From Streptomyces chattanoogensis (GTDB taxonomy: Bacteria > Actinomycetota > Actinomycetes > Streptomycetales > Streptomycetaceae), in assembly GCF_001294335.1 (NCBI RefSeq), contig NZ_LGKG01000139.1, positions 42,010-106,009 of the forward strand: a DNA stretch of 64,000 nucleotides, written 5' to 3'. This document shows positions 24,145-32,555 of this stretch, one piece after another (within the stretch, counting starts at the first letter, position 1; the number at the start of each line of letters is the position of its first letter). The position numbers and the translations under genes were made by a program. The notes under the pieces are model-generated. The model ran no database searches and was not told the origin of the DNA. It saw nothing but the letters and a program-made list of their open reading frames with translations.

Positions 24145-26228
24145 ACCGGCTCCTTGCGGCCCAGCAGATCCAGGTTCATGTCGCGGAGCTTCTCCGCAAG
24201 CCTTTCGTGGGCGGGCCGGTAGACGCGCCGTTCGTCTTCGTGGTCATGGGCGAGGTAGCCGTTGAGTCTGCTGCGGAGGAGTTTTTCGATCATCTCGTCG
24301 GGGTTCTCCAAGGGGCGTCCGAGGAACGGGCCGGCCATGGTCGGCCAGATCGTCGACCAGGGAACTCCGGCGCCCAGCGCATAGGCGCTGGCACGCAGCA
24401 GCGCGAGGGCGACGTCCGACGGGAGGCCTTCGTCCGCCACGAGTATCAGGTCGCGCTGCAGCAGGCCGGTGGTGCCGTCCTGCAGCATCCGCCGCCACTG
24501 CGGCTCCTTCACCACGGCGGCCGGATCGTCGCTGCTGCGCAGCTGTTCGCCGGCCAGCCGGGCATCGAGGAACGACGGCCACACCAACTTGGAGACCTCC
24601 TGGGCGGCCTCCAGGGCCGTGTTGCGGTGCCGGCCGTCGCCGCAGATCAGGGCATGTACGTACGCGACGATGTCATCACCGCTCAGCGGGTCGTCGGTCC
24701 GCTCGACGACCGCCGTGGGAAAGGCGCTGCACAGGGCGTCGAGAAGACCGTGCTCCTCCTCCGCGGGGGCGGCGCCCTGGATGACGGGCATGCTGCTGCG
24801 GACCCCGACGAGCAGGCGCAGCGCCGCCGGCTGGTGTGCGCCCCGGCGCTGACCGGGCACGGCGGGGGCCGCCGGCAGGGGGGTGCAGAACGCGCTGAGG
24901 GGGGCGAGGACGTCGTCGATGATGCGGTGGGGTTCGAGGGCCTCGTCCATGCCGTCGACGACGATCGTCACAGGGCCCTGGACGGTGCGGAGGTGGTGCC
25001 CGAGCTGGGCCGACCACACCGCCACGGCGTCCTGGGCCGAACCCGGGGACTCGGGGGTCAGCTGGAGGCCGTGCAGGATGTCGGCGACGACATCGGCGGC
25101 CATGCGGTGGCGGGCCAGGACGGCCGTGGTCACCGACCCCTCGGGCGGGACGGTGTCCGGCTCCGCCTGGTCGAGGGCGGCTTTGTAGAGGGGGTTCTCC
25201 CTGAACAGCGGGTCGCTGAGGGTCACGGCCCGCGCCAGAACGGCCGACTTCCCGCTGCCGGCCACCCCGGTGACCAGCAGCACGCCGCGTGCCTGGGACG
25301 GCTGGAGGAACGCCGCGAGCCGGCGGTTGAGGCGTTCGCGGCCGCGGAAGTACCAGCCGGAATCGTGCTCCTGAGCGCGCCCGGTGGCGCGGTCGAGCCA
25401 GTAGTCGTCGGCCGGGGTGGCCACCTGCTGACGCGGGATGCCGACCAGCTCGCGCACGAGGCGGAAGCCGGGATTGGGAATGCACGGAGTCGTTCTCGTC
25501 TGCCCGCTGCCGTCGATGACCCGGTGCAGCCGGTGCTTGGCCTTTGCCGCATCGGTGCGCAGCTCGTTCTCGAACTCCGCCATCAGGGTCGCCACGCTCA
25601 GGTGCGGGGTGGTGATGCCGGCGTTGGTGCGCAGCCGGTTCCAGACACCGCGCAGCACGGTGGAGAACCGCAGGACCTGGACCGGCGCATCGTGTTCGCA
25701 GGTGGCCAGCACATCCAGCTTGCACTTGGTGCGGCGGCTCTTCTGTATCTCCTTGTACAGAGCGGCCAGTTCGCTCTGCAGTCCGCCGGCGTAGCAGGTG
25801 TTGACGATGACCAGGACGTTCTCGGCATGGGAGTCGAGGGCCGCGGTGACGATGTCGGAGGTGCGGACGGCGGTGGCCAGCTTGCGCAGTTCGTCGGTTT
25901 GCGGCAACTGCAGGAAGTGGGACTGCGATTTGCCGGCCATACCGTGTCCGGTGACGAACAGCACGAGCGCCTCGCCGGTGGTCTCGCGCACGTTCTCCTG
26001 TTCGAGGAACCGCTCGACGTCATGGCGGCTCTGCAGTTCGGGCGCGGCGATGTGCCGGAAGGGGGACCACCACTCGCGCACCACCGACAGCTGGTCGTCG
26101 ATGCCCTCGGCGAACCCCTCCTCGCTGTCCGGGTAGTCCCGTACCGCCACGGTGAACAGAGTGCGCTGACCGTCAACTTCCGCCTCATTGGCCCCAGTTC
26201 GTTCAATCTCGCCCGCACTGTTCGGCAT
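24141..26228 (-). CDS. Caspase-like peptidase fused to STAND-type NTPase
   Basis: 695 residues. The N-terminal C14 peptidase domain has the His-Cys dyad: LFVTGHGMAG (His95) and VIVNTCYAGG (Cys145). A middle region leads to WYFRGRERLNRRLAAFL (about 292-308) and a P-loop NTPase with GVAGSGKS (321-328) and Walker B TIVVDGMDEA (421-430). A winged-helix-like tail follows. This is the build of metacaspase-type conflict proteins in which NTP-driven assembly activates a protease. Coupled by ATGA to a WD40 gene; divergent from a lipase gene only 18 bp away. The catalytic residues appear intact. The target protein is unknown. Confidence 0.9.
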   Translation of the reverse strand: MPNSAGEIERTGANEAEVDGQRTLFTVAVRDYPDSEEGFAEGIDDQLSVVREWWSPFRHIAAPELQSRHDVERFLEQENVRETTGEALVLFVTGHGMAGKSQSHFLQLPQTDELRKLATAVRTSDIVTAALDSHAENVLVIVNTCYAGGLQSELAALYKEIQKSRRTKCKLDVLATCEHDAPVQVLRFSTVLRGVWNRLRTNAGITTPHLSVATLMAEFENELRTDAAKAKHRLHRVIDGSGQTRTTPCIPNPGFRLVRELVGIPRQQVATPADDYWLDRATGRAQEHDSGWYFRGRERLNRRLAAFLQPSQARGVLLVTGVAGSGKSAVLARAVTLSDPLFRENPLYKAALDQAEPDTVPPEGSVTTAVLARHRMAADVVADILHGLQLTPESPGSAQDAVAVWSAQLGHHLRTVQGPVTIVVDGMDEALEPHRIIDDVLAPLSAFCTPLPAAPAVPGQRRGAHQPAALRLLVGVRSSMPVIQGAAPAEEEHGLLDALCSAFPTAVVERTDDPLSGDDIVAYVHALICGDGRHRNTALEAAQEVSKLVWPSFLDARLAGEQLRSSDDPAAVVKEPQWRRMLQDGTTGLLQRDLILVADEGLPSDVALALLRASAYALGAGVPWSTIWPTMAGPFLGRPLENPDEMIEKLLRSRLNGYLAHDHEDERRVYRPAHERLAEKLRDMNLDLLGRKEPV

Positions 26229-26246
26229 CTCTTTATTGTTCCAGCC
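26229..26246. promoter_or_regulatory. 18-bp divergent start region (caspase and lipase genes)
   Basis: Only 18 bp separate the two divergent ATGs. The segment is AT-rich (CTTTATTGTTCC). TATTGT fits a -10 box 7 nt before the lipase ATG, and no clear ribosome binding site is seen for either gene, so both messages may be leaderless with promoter parts inside the opposite gene. Confidence 0.5.
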
Positions 26247-27746
26247 ATGAACCAGCCTCCGCAGTCGAACGCCCCAGGCGGCGGCCCCGGCGAGCAGCCG
26301 TTCGGCCTGCCGGGCCTGTCGCCCAACACCACGCAGGACGCGGTCGTCGTCGTCCCCGGCATCATGGGAAGCGAGCTGTACGACACCACCACCGGCACCG
26401 TCTTATGGGGCCTGGCGAACCCGGGCTGGCTGGGCAAGGCCTGGACGACCCGCAAAGGCCTCCGGCCCCTGCACCTGACCGAGGACGAAAGGTCCGGCAA
26501 GACCGGCCGCGTCAAGGCCCGGCGACTGCTGCGCACCCCGGCGTGGAGTCCGTTCCTGCGCGGCATCGAGCCGTACCACGAACTCCTGACCACCATCAGG
26601 CACAGCGTGGCGCACCAGGACGCGATCCTCCCCTTCGCCTACGACTGGCGGCTGCCGGTCGCCACCAACGCCCTGGAACTGGCCACCGCGGCCCGCGATC
26701 ACCTGGAGCAGTGGCGCCGGCACCCCGCCCACGCCGCCGCCCGCAAGCACCGTGTCGACGAACGCGAAGGCCGCCTCGTGTTCATCGCCCACTCCATGGG
26801 CGGACTCCTCACCCAGGCCGCCCTCGCCCTCGGACCGGACGGGGACCTGGCGGCCGACACCCGCGGCGTGATGACCCTCGGCACGCCCTTCCAGGGCGCG
26901 GTGATGGCCGCCGCCATCCTCAACACCGGCCAGGGAGCGCCGCTGCCGCTGCCGCACGGCAAGCTCAGGACACTGGCCTCCACCATGCCGGGCGTCCACG
27001 ACCTGCTGCCCCGCTTCCCCTGCCTGGACGAAGGCCTCACGGTACGGCGGCTGGCCCCCGCCGACGTCGCGGACCTGGGCGGCGACAAGGACCTGGCTGT
27101 TCAGTCACAGGCCTTCCACGACCGGCTCCGCGGCCACGCCCTGCCGGGCCACCGGGCCGTGGTCGGCGTCAGCCAGCGCACCCTGCAGTCCATGACGCTC
27201 GAGGACGGTGTGGTGACCGGCTTCGAGCACGCCTTCCGCGAGCACACCGACGGCGAGCTGATGCGTGACGCCCACGGCGTCCCCCGGCGCTTCCCGGTCG
27301 GCGGCGACGGCACCGTCCACAAGGAGTCCGCGGCCCGCACCCGTACGGTCATCCCCCTGGCTCTCCAGCACGGCGCGCTCGCCACCGGCGACGCGGCCAT
27401 GGAAGCCGTCACCTCCTTCCTCGAGGAGGACGAGCACCTCGGGCCCGACCAGGCCGCCTCCGGCCTGGGCCTGACCGTCCCCGATTTCGTCACCCCCGGC
27501 ACCACCTGGGAAATCCAGGTCACCGGCACCGACGACCCGGCCGGCATCACCTGCACGGTCACCGGCACCGACGGCGGCTTCACCAAGCCCGCACGCCTGT
27601 ACGCCGACGAGGACGACGCCCTCACCGCGCGCATTCAGGTCCCCGACGCCGGCCTGTACCGGGTCACCGTCGAAGCCGACGGCCCCACGCCGCTCACCCA
27701 GCTCGTCCTTGCCGGGCCGGAGGAGGACGACTCGGACGAGGAGTGA
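26247..27746 (+). CDS. LCAT/PGAP1-like alpha/beta-hydrolase (predicted lipase)
   Basis: 499 residues, no signal peptide. VVVVPGIMGSELYD at 33-46 is the oxyanion/entry loop of the LCAT-like lipases; FIAHSMGGLLTQ gives the nucleophile Ser183; GTPFQG follows, and the late His is probably in GGDGTVHKESA. A C-terminal Ig-like beta domain (about 405-490) starts VPDFVTPGTTWEIQ. Codon 53 (26403-26405) is TTA, so translation should depend on the bldA leucyl-tRNA. Divergent from the caspase-NTPase. A phospholipid-cutting effector is a plausible role and would explain the membrane-attack theme; it is inference. Confidence 0.88.
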   Translation: MNQPPQSNAPGGGPGEQPFGLPGLSPNTTQDAVVVVPGIMGSELYDTTTGTVLWGLANPGWLGKAWTTRKGLRPLHLTEDERSGKTGRVKARRLLRTPAWSPFLRGIEPYHELLTTIRHSVAHQDAILPFAYDWRLPVATNALELATAARDHLEQWRRHPAHAAARKHRVDEREGRLVFIAHSMGGLLTQAALALGPDGDLAADTRGVMTLGTPFQGAVMAAAILNTGQGAPLPLPHGKLRTLASTMPGVHDLLPRFPCLDEGLTVRRLAPADVADLGGDKDLAVQSQAFHDRLRGHALPGHRAVVGVSQRTLQSMTLEDGVVTGFEHAFREHTDGELMRDAHGVPRRFPVGGDGTVHKESAARTRTVIPLALQHGALATGDAAMEAVTSFLEEDEHLGPDQAASGLGLTVPDFVTPGTTWEIQVTGTDDPAGITCTVTGTDGGFTKPARLYADEDDALTARIQVPDAGLYRVTVEADGPTPLTQLVLAGPEEDDSDEE

Positions 27747-27774
27747 CCGCTGCGCCGCTGAACAGGCAGTGCCT

Positions 27775-27809
27775 CGCCCCCGGCCTGCAGCCCATGCGGG
27801 CCGGGGGCG
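27775..27809. terminator. Hairpin terminator after lipase gene
   Basis: CGCCCCCGGCC (27775-27785) pairs with GGCCGGGGGCG (27799-27809), 11 bp, 13-nt loop. It lies 29 nt beyond the lipase stop. Confidence 0.7.
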
Positions 27810-27955
27810 GGGCCGCGCGCGGGCTCCGCGCCCTGTGAACCGCGCGTAGCCCGGCGTCACCCGCCCGGGTGCCTTGGGGATCCGGCGCCCCGGGTAGGAC
27901 CGGCGGGCGTGAGCACGGCGGCACCGCCGGGCGAACCTGACGAAAGGGTTTCTCA

Positions 27956-28486
27956 GTGAACGGAATCGTTGCCAAGCGGCTCGTCTTCGCCGTGCTGGAC
28001 ACGGACGGAGACGGGGTCATCTCCAGGGACGACTACTTCACAAGGATCGACCGGGTGACCGTGGCGACAGGACGCGGGGACGAAGACCCCATGGTCGTCC
28101 ACGCACGCGCGGCCGGCGAACGGGCCTGGGCGGCGATGGACGCGGACGGCGACGGAAAGATGACCCTCGACGAGTACCTGGCATGGGTCGGCGTCGAGGC
28201 GTTCGACACCATCTGCTCACCCGCACTCGGCGCACTGTTCGACCTTGTCGACACCGACGCGGACGGCGTTCTCGACCGGCCGGAGTTCATCGTGCTGCGC
28301 ACGGCGCTGGGCAACCCGCCCGGCAACGCCGAGGCGGCCTTCGACGCACTCGATGCCGACGGTGACGGACGCGTCAGCCGCCACGACTACCTGATGTCGA
28401 TCCGCACCCACATCGCCGGGGAGCACTCACCTGCGGGTGCGGTGCTGTACAGCCCGGAGACACTGGAGACCAGCGGACGGGAGTGA
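27956..28486 (+). CDS. EF-hand calcium-binding protein (calerythrin-like)
   Basis: 176 residues from a GTG preceded by GAAAGGG. Four EF-hand loops are visible: DTDGDGVISRDD (about 15-26), DADGDGKMTLDE (about 61-72), DTDADGVLDRPE (about 98-109) and DADGDGRVSRHD (about 132-143). The third lacks a Gly-to-Asp at position 3 consensus but keeps acidic ligands. This matches the calerythrin/sarcoplasmic type found in actinobacteria. It lies 209 bp beyond the lipase gene with a terminator between, so it is a neighbour rather than a sure operon member. It could make the lipase or caspase response calcium-dependent. Confidence 0.92.
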   Translation: MNGIVAKRLVFAVLDTDGDGVISRDDYFTRIDRVTVATGRGDEDPMVVHARAAGERAWAAMDADGDGKMTLDEYLAWVGVEAFDTICSPALGALFDLVDTDADGVLDRPEFIVLRTALGNPPGNAEAAFDALDADGDGRVSRHDYLMSIRTHIAGEHSPAGAVLYSPETLETSGRE

Positions 28487-28549
28487 ACGGGCAGGCCCCG
28501 CCGGTGACGCACCACCAGGCGGCCCGCCGGCCTCTCGTCGCTCGGCGGT

Positions 28550-28582
28550 CCCGGCGCCGCCCGATGCCCGGGCGGCGCCGGG
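28550..28582. terminator. Bidirectional hairpin terminator
   Basis: CCCGGCGCCGCCC (28550-28562) pairs perfectly with GGGCGGCGCCGGG (28570-28582). It lies between the convergent EF-hand and lectin-like genes. Confidence 0.8.
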
Positions 28583-28606
28583 GCATGGCGCCGGCGCGTG
28601 ACGCCG

Positions 28607-29716
28607 TCAGTCGATCTGCTCCGCGTAGACGTTCGCCGGCTTGCGGTACTCGTCCTTCTTCTCCTTGTAGGCGGCGGTGACATCCACCGTGAGGGACTTG
28701 CCCGCCGGGACGACGTGCCCGTGGCCCTCCTTCTTCGGCGAACGGATTTCGATGACGCCCTTGGAGCCGTCCTCCACGACGTCCCACCAGGCCCCGGAGT
28801 CCTTGTAGACCTTGGCACCGGGCGGCACCGTGAAGGCGATCCGCCAGTTCCTGACATCGGCCTTCCGGGCCTTGAGCTCGAAGGAGTACGGGTAGGCGAA
28901 CATGTCCTTGTACTCCTCCGGCCACGACAACGGGTACGGCTCCTGACGCAGCGTCGGGACGACCGACAGCGGGAGTCCGATCCGGAGCCTGCGCACGTCG
29001 AAGTTGTTGGTGGCCGAGCCCGTGGAGGCGGAGAGCCCCAGCTTGAACGTCTTGGGCAGGGCGGCCTGGCCGGTCGCCGCGGCGAGGTCGAAGTCCTCGA
29101 CGACCTTGTACAGGCCGTTGTGCAGGCGTACGCCGACGGTCGCCTTGCCGTCCAGCAGCGTCAGGTGCACCCGGGCGGTGGCCTGGGGGGTGAGGGTGAG
29201 CTGGGGCAGCTTCTCGGCCTTGAGATGCCGGTAGCCGTCGTAGGCGTTGCCCGAGCCGCGGATGACGAAGTGGTGCGGACGCCGGCCGGGCCCGTCGGAC
29301 CCCGCCTCGTTGCCGTCCGAGAAGGCGCCCCACTGGTCCAGGGCGATCCCCGCGTACCCCTTGGTCACGCCGGGCTTCTGCTCGTTCCTGCCCTTGTGGT
29401 AGCAGGCGTAGCCCAATGCCCCGCCAGGGCCGCCGACTTGGGTCGTCGTCGAGCCGTCGATCAGGTAGAAGGAGATACCGTCGCCGACGCTCCCGGCGTG
29501 CGCGGTACCGCCGTGGGCCGCGAGGTCGAAATCGACCGAGATGCCGTACGCGCTGGAGAAGTCCTCGTCGAGCAGGACCGTACCCGCCTGGAACGTCCTG
29601 GCCGGTACGAGCCGTAGCCAGCCGTCGCCGGTCAGCGCGGCGTCGCCGTGTTTCTTCCAGCCGGCGGGGAGGGAACTGCCGGAGAAGTCTGCCTTGATGG
29701 GGAATTCCAGTGTCAC
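28607..29716 (-). CDS. L-type lectin-like (concanavalin A fold) protein
   Basis: 369 residues. The first 250 follow the legume-lectin pattern: AYGISVDFDLAAHGG, VGDGISFYLIDGS, GGPGGALGYACY, and LGLSASTGSATNNFDVRRL at the end of the fold. A C-terminal beta domain (about 265-369) with FSFELKAR-like strands (YPYSFELKARKADVRNWRI) resembles a carbohydrate-binding CBM2-like module. There is no signal peptide, so either export is by another route or it acts in the cytosol. Sugar binding is a family inference. Confidence 0.8.
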   Translation of the reverse strand: MTLEFPIKADFSGSSLPAGWKKHGDAALTGDGWLRLVPARTFQAGTVLLDEDFSSAYGISVDFDLAAHGGTAHAGSVGDGISFYLIDGSTTTQVGGPGGALGYACYHKGRNEQKPGVTKGYAGIALDQWGAFSDGNEAGSDGPGRRPHHFVIRGSGNAYDGYRHLKAEKLPQLTLTPQATARVHLTLLDGKATVGVRLHNGLYKVVEDFDLAAATGQAALPKTFKLGLSASTGSATNNFDVRRLRIGLPLSVVPTLRQEPYPLSWPEEYKDMFAYPYSFELKARKADVRNWRIAFTVPPGAKVYKDSGAWWDVVEDGSKGVIEIRSPKKEGHGHVVPAGKSLTVDVTAAYKEKKDEYRKPANVYAEQID

Positions 29717-29887
29717 GCGCGGATCCTTCCGTCCGTGGCCCGAGCAGGGGCGCCGGACGAACGTCTGCCCGATGCCGACGATCCGCCCACCCGCCGCGAC
29801 GGAGTCTCACCCCTTCGAGGGAGCGGTGATGCGTCCGCGTCCCCGGTTCAGCAGAGGAGCGCCCAGGGGGCCCCGCGCTCCCGGCCG

Positions 29888-30406
29888 TCAGCGGCCGAAA
29901 AGCTGCCGGCACAGCTGCAGAAAGCCGGCCCGGACGTTCCCGGACGCCATACGGCACACCACCCGCCCGTCGGCCGTCGCCCGAGGGCGCGGAGCCGCCG
30001 CATGCCGCCGGGGGACGGCCGCCGGGCGTCGGGCCGGGCGGAGCGTCCGCCCGGCAGCGGGCGTCGCGGCGGCCACGCCCGGATGCCGCCGCGCGGTCTC
30101 CCTCCGTACCGGCGGCGGCGTCCAGCCGGGCGCCGCCGGCGTCGGGGAAGTCCGGTGAACCCGGTGCTCGCGCGTGGACACCAGGTCCGGCCGGGTCCGC
30201 TTCTTCGCCACGCGGGCCCTCGGCACGGTCACCATGTCTTCATGGGACGGTGGCCGGCGCACCGGACCCTCCAGCCGGCCGGGCACCACCGTCCGCCCGG
30301 TGGAGACCGGCTCCGTCACCGCTGAGTGGCGGCCGGGGACCGAGACACATCCGGGGACCGCGACCAGGACGGCCGCCACGGCGAGGAACACAAGCGGAGG
30401 GCGCAC
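29888..30406 (-). CDS. Putative small lipoprotein
   Basis: 172 residues from a GTG. The N-terminus RPPLVFLAVAAVLVAVPGC is a lipoprotein signal with a VPGC lipobox; the new N-terminus would be Cys20 or so. The mature part is Arg/Pro-rich and disordered, then ends VCRMASGNVRAGFLQLCRQ, a short Cys-containing motif I have seen at the end of small Streptomyces lipoproteins. No good ribosome binding site. Coding status is moderately supported by the signal and the conserved-looking end. Confidence 0.5.
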   Translation of the reverse strand: MRPPLVFLAVAAVLVAVPGCVSVPGRHSAVTEPVSTGRTVVPGRLEGPVRRPPSHEDMVTVPRARVAKKRTRPDLVSTREHRVHRTSPTPAAPGWTPPPVRRETARRHPGVAAATPAAGRTLRPARRPAAVPRRHAAAPRPRATADGRVVCRMASGNVRAGFLQLCRQLFGR

Positions 30407-30636
30407 CGCATCACCGTGCCGAAGGCGAGGCGCTCCGTACAACCCCCACGCGGGACAGCCACGCGGACGAGGTACGTACGGCGCGCAGCTGCGCGCCATC
30501 GGCTCGGGGTGACGCCCGGCGGTGACGTTCCTCGAGGCGGAGCGCAGCACCAGACGGGTCGGTGATCCGCAGGCCGAGCCGCGTTCGGCGGTCGCCTCGG
30601 AGCACCCACGCAGGCCTCAGCGGGTCACCTGCTCCC

Positions 30637-31401
30637 TCAGCGGGTGGTCACCTGTTCCCTCAGCAGGTCCACGATGACAGCGTGACCCGTCCCCTTCTCC
30701 CAGTAGCCCCCGCCTCCACCTGGCGAGCTCACGCTGAGCACGATCACCTCGGTGCCGTCGGGCCGGGTGCTGCGGGAGACCTCGTACGTATCGTCCGGGC
30801 CGGTTTCCGCCTGCTTGTGCAGCTGCGTCCCGATGTCCTTCCCGGACCACGCGCGGGCCAGGTCCAGCGCCGTGCGGCCCTGGCCGTCGGTGCGGCGGAC
30901 GTCGGCGCCGTGGCGCAACAGGCTCCGCACGATGTCTGCCGCTCCGAACTCGGCCGCGGCCATCAGCGGCGTGCGGCCTGGGCTGCCGGCGTCGGGATCG
31001 GCGTCCGCGTCCAGCAGAAGCCGGACGGTCTCGTGGTGACCGCCGTTGGCCGCCCACAGCAGAGCGGTCCAGCCGGTGCCGTCGTCCTCCCTGAGATCGG
31101 GATCCGCACCGTACGAGAGCAGTTCACGCACCGCCGCGCTGTGGCCCCAGCAGGCCGCAGCACACAGCGGCAGCCCTTGACTCCCGGGCTCGCCCCGGCT
31201 CTCCGCGTCGGGTGAGGCGCCTGCGTCCAGGAGCAGCCGCAGGATGTCCGCCGCTCCCGACACCGCGGCCAGGTACACCGGGGTCTCGCCGTCGGCACTC
31301 GCCGCGGACGGGGAGGCACCTTGGCGCAGCAGCTCTTCCACCCGCTCCGTCCGCTCTTCGTAGATGGCGCGGACGAGCCGCTCAGTCAGTGCTTCGGTCA
31401 C
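30637..31401 (-). CDS. Ankyrin-repeat protein
   Basis: 254 residues from a GTG preceded by GAGGGGGACCAGG. About five ankyrin repeats: VEELLRQGASPSAASADGET, DILRLLLDAGASPDAE, AVRELLSYGADPDLREDDG, ETVRLLLDADADPDAG and DIVRSLLRHGADVRRTDGQG. A short C-terminal part with RPDGTEVIVLSVSSP may be a beta domain. No signal peptide. An ankyrin protein works through protein-protein contacts; partners are unknown. The segment 30407-30636 upstream of the lipoprotein start shows no gene. Confidence 0.88.
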   Translation of the reverse strand: MTEALTERLVRAIYEERTERVEELLRQGASPSAASADGETPVYLAAVSGAADILRLLLDAGASPDAESRGEPGSQGLPLCAAACWGHSAAVRELLSYGADPDLREDDGTGWTALLWAANGGHHETVRLLLDADADPDAGSPGRTPLMAAAEFGAADIVRSLLRHGADVRRTDGQGRTALDLARAWSGKDIGTQLHKQAETGPDDTYEVSRSTRPDGTEVIVLSVSSPGGGGGYWEKGTGHAVIVDLLREQVTTR

Positions 31402-31610
31402 CCTGGTCCCCCTCTTTGCTCTTTGTGCATGCCGCTCGGGTGCTGGTCGGGCGATGCCGCCGCCGACGGGCCAAAGCTGCATGTCCCCGCTGTCTCCTCG
31501 GTCCGAGTCTGCCACCGCTCCGGGGCCCGTTCGTCAGACCGAAGGACACACCGGCATCCGGCTCAGGGAGTACGGGGTGGCCCCCTCGGCACCAGCCAGT
31601 GCGTGACCGG

Positions 31611-32384
31611 TCAGCCGGCCGTCCGCGATGCGGTGACCACTCGGGTCCGCATCCACGGGCCGCCCCACCACATGCGCCAGCCCAACGAACGGACACCGAG
31701 CCCGCTGACCGGCAACGCCCCCAGGATGTCCCCGTAAAGGGACACGGAACGGCCGATGTCTGCGATCACCAGCCGCCCGCCGGGCCGCAGTACGCGTACC
31801 GCCTCGGCCACCGCCCGGCGCCGTCCTTCGGCTTCCTTGATGTTGTGGATGGCCAGGCTGGAGAGCACGACATCGAACTCGCCGTCGCCGAAGGGCAGTT
31901 CTCGCAGGTCACCGGTGCGAAGCTGCACCCGTTCATGGACGCCCTCGGCCTGGGCGTTGTGCGAGGTGGTGCTCCGGGCGTTGCCCGACTGGTCGACACT
32001 GCGCCACAGGTCCACGCCCACGGCCCGGCCCTCCGGCAGCCGCCGGGCGCCGGCCAGTAGTACGGCGCCGCGGCCGCACCCGAGATCCAGCAGCTGCTCG
32101 TCCCCCTGCAGCGCCAACTCGTCCAGCAGTTCGTCCCATACCGCGAACTTGCCGCGCCGGGTGGCATGCACGTACAGCACGAAAGCCACAGCCGTCACCA
32201 GCGCGCACAGAAACGGCACCCAGGCCACTCGCGGCCCAGGCCCCGAGAGAGCGGCGATCCCCGCCACCGTCGACCCCACGGCTCCGCAGGCGAGGCCGAA
32301 CAATGCGTACGGGGCGTCGAAGCCGTATGCCCCTTGCCGCCGCCGGCGTCGCTGCCGTCCTCCGCCGAGTCCGTTCGGCTTCAT
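31611..32384 (-). CDS. Membrane-anchored class I SAM methyltransferase
   Basis: 257 residues. A basic N-terminus leads to two membrane segments (about 25-48 and 55-74). The catalytic domain has LLDLGCGRGAVLL (motif I), AVGVDLWR, LRTGDLRELPFGDGEFDVVLSS split across motifs II-III, and RVLRPGGRLVIADIG. This is the small family of Streptomyces methyltransferases with a DUF-like membrane anchor. Substrate unknown. Divergent from another methyltransferase gene to its right. Confidence 0.87.
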   Translation of the reverse strand: MKPNGLGGGRQRRRRRQGAYGFDAPYALFGLACGAVGSTVAGIAALSGPGPRVAWVPFLCALVTAVAFVLYVHATRRGKFAVWDELLDELALQGDEQLLDLGCGRGAVLLAGARRLPEGRAVGVDLWRSVDQSGNARSTTSHNAQAEGVHERVQLRTGDLRELPFGDGEFDVVLSSLAIHNIKEAEGRRRAVAEAVRVLRPGGRLVIADIGRSVSLYGDILGALPVSGLGVRSLGWRMWWGGPWMRTRVVTASRTAG

Positions 32385-32555
32385 GACTCCCCCTCAAAGA
32401 TCCCCGCCAAATGCCGGAATGGTCCCATGAGGTCGCAACCCCCGAAGTAGCGGCACGGTCCTTCGTATCCGACAGCGGGAATCCGGTAGCGCCACGCCGG
32501 ACGGACGCGATTACCTCACCATGCCCCGGCCACGCCCACGAAACAGGTGACCTCC

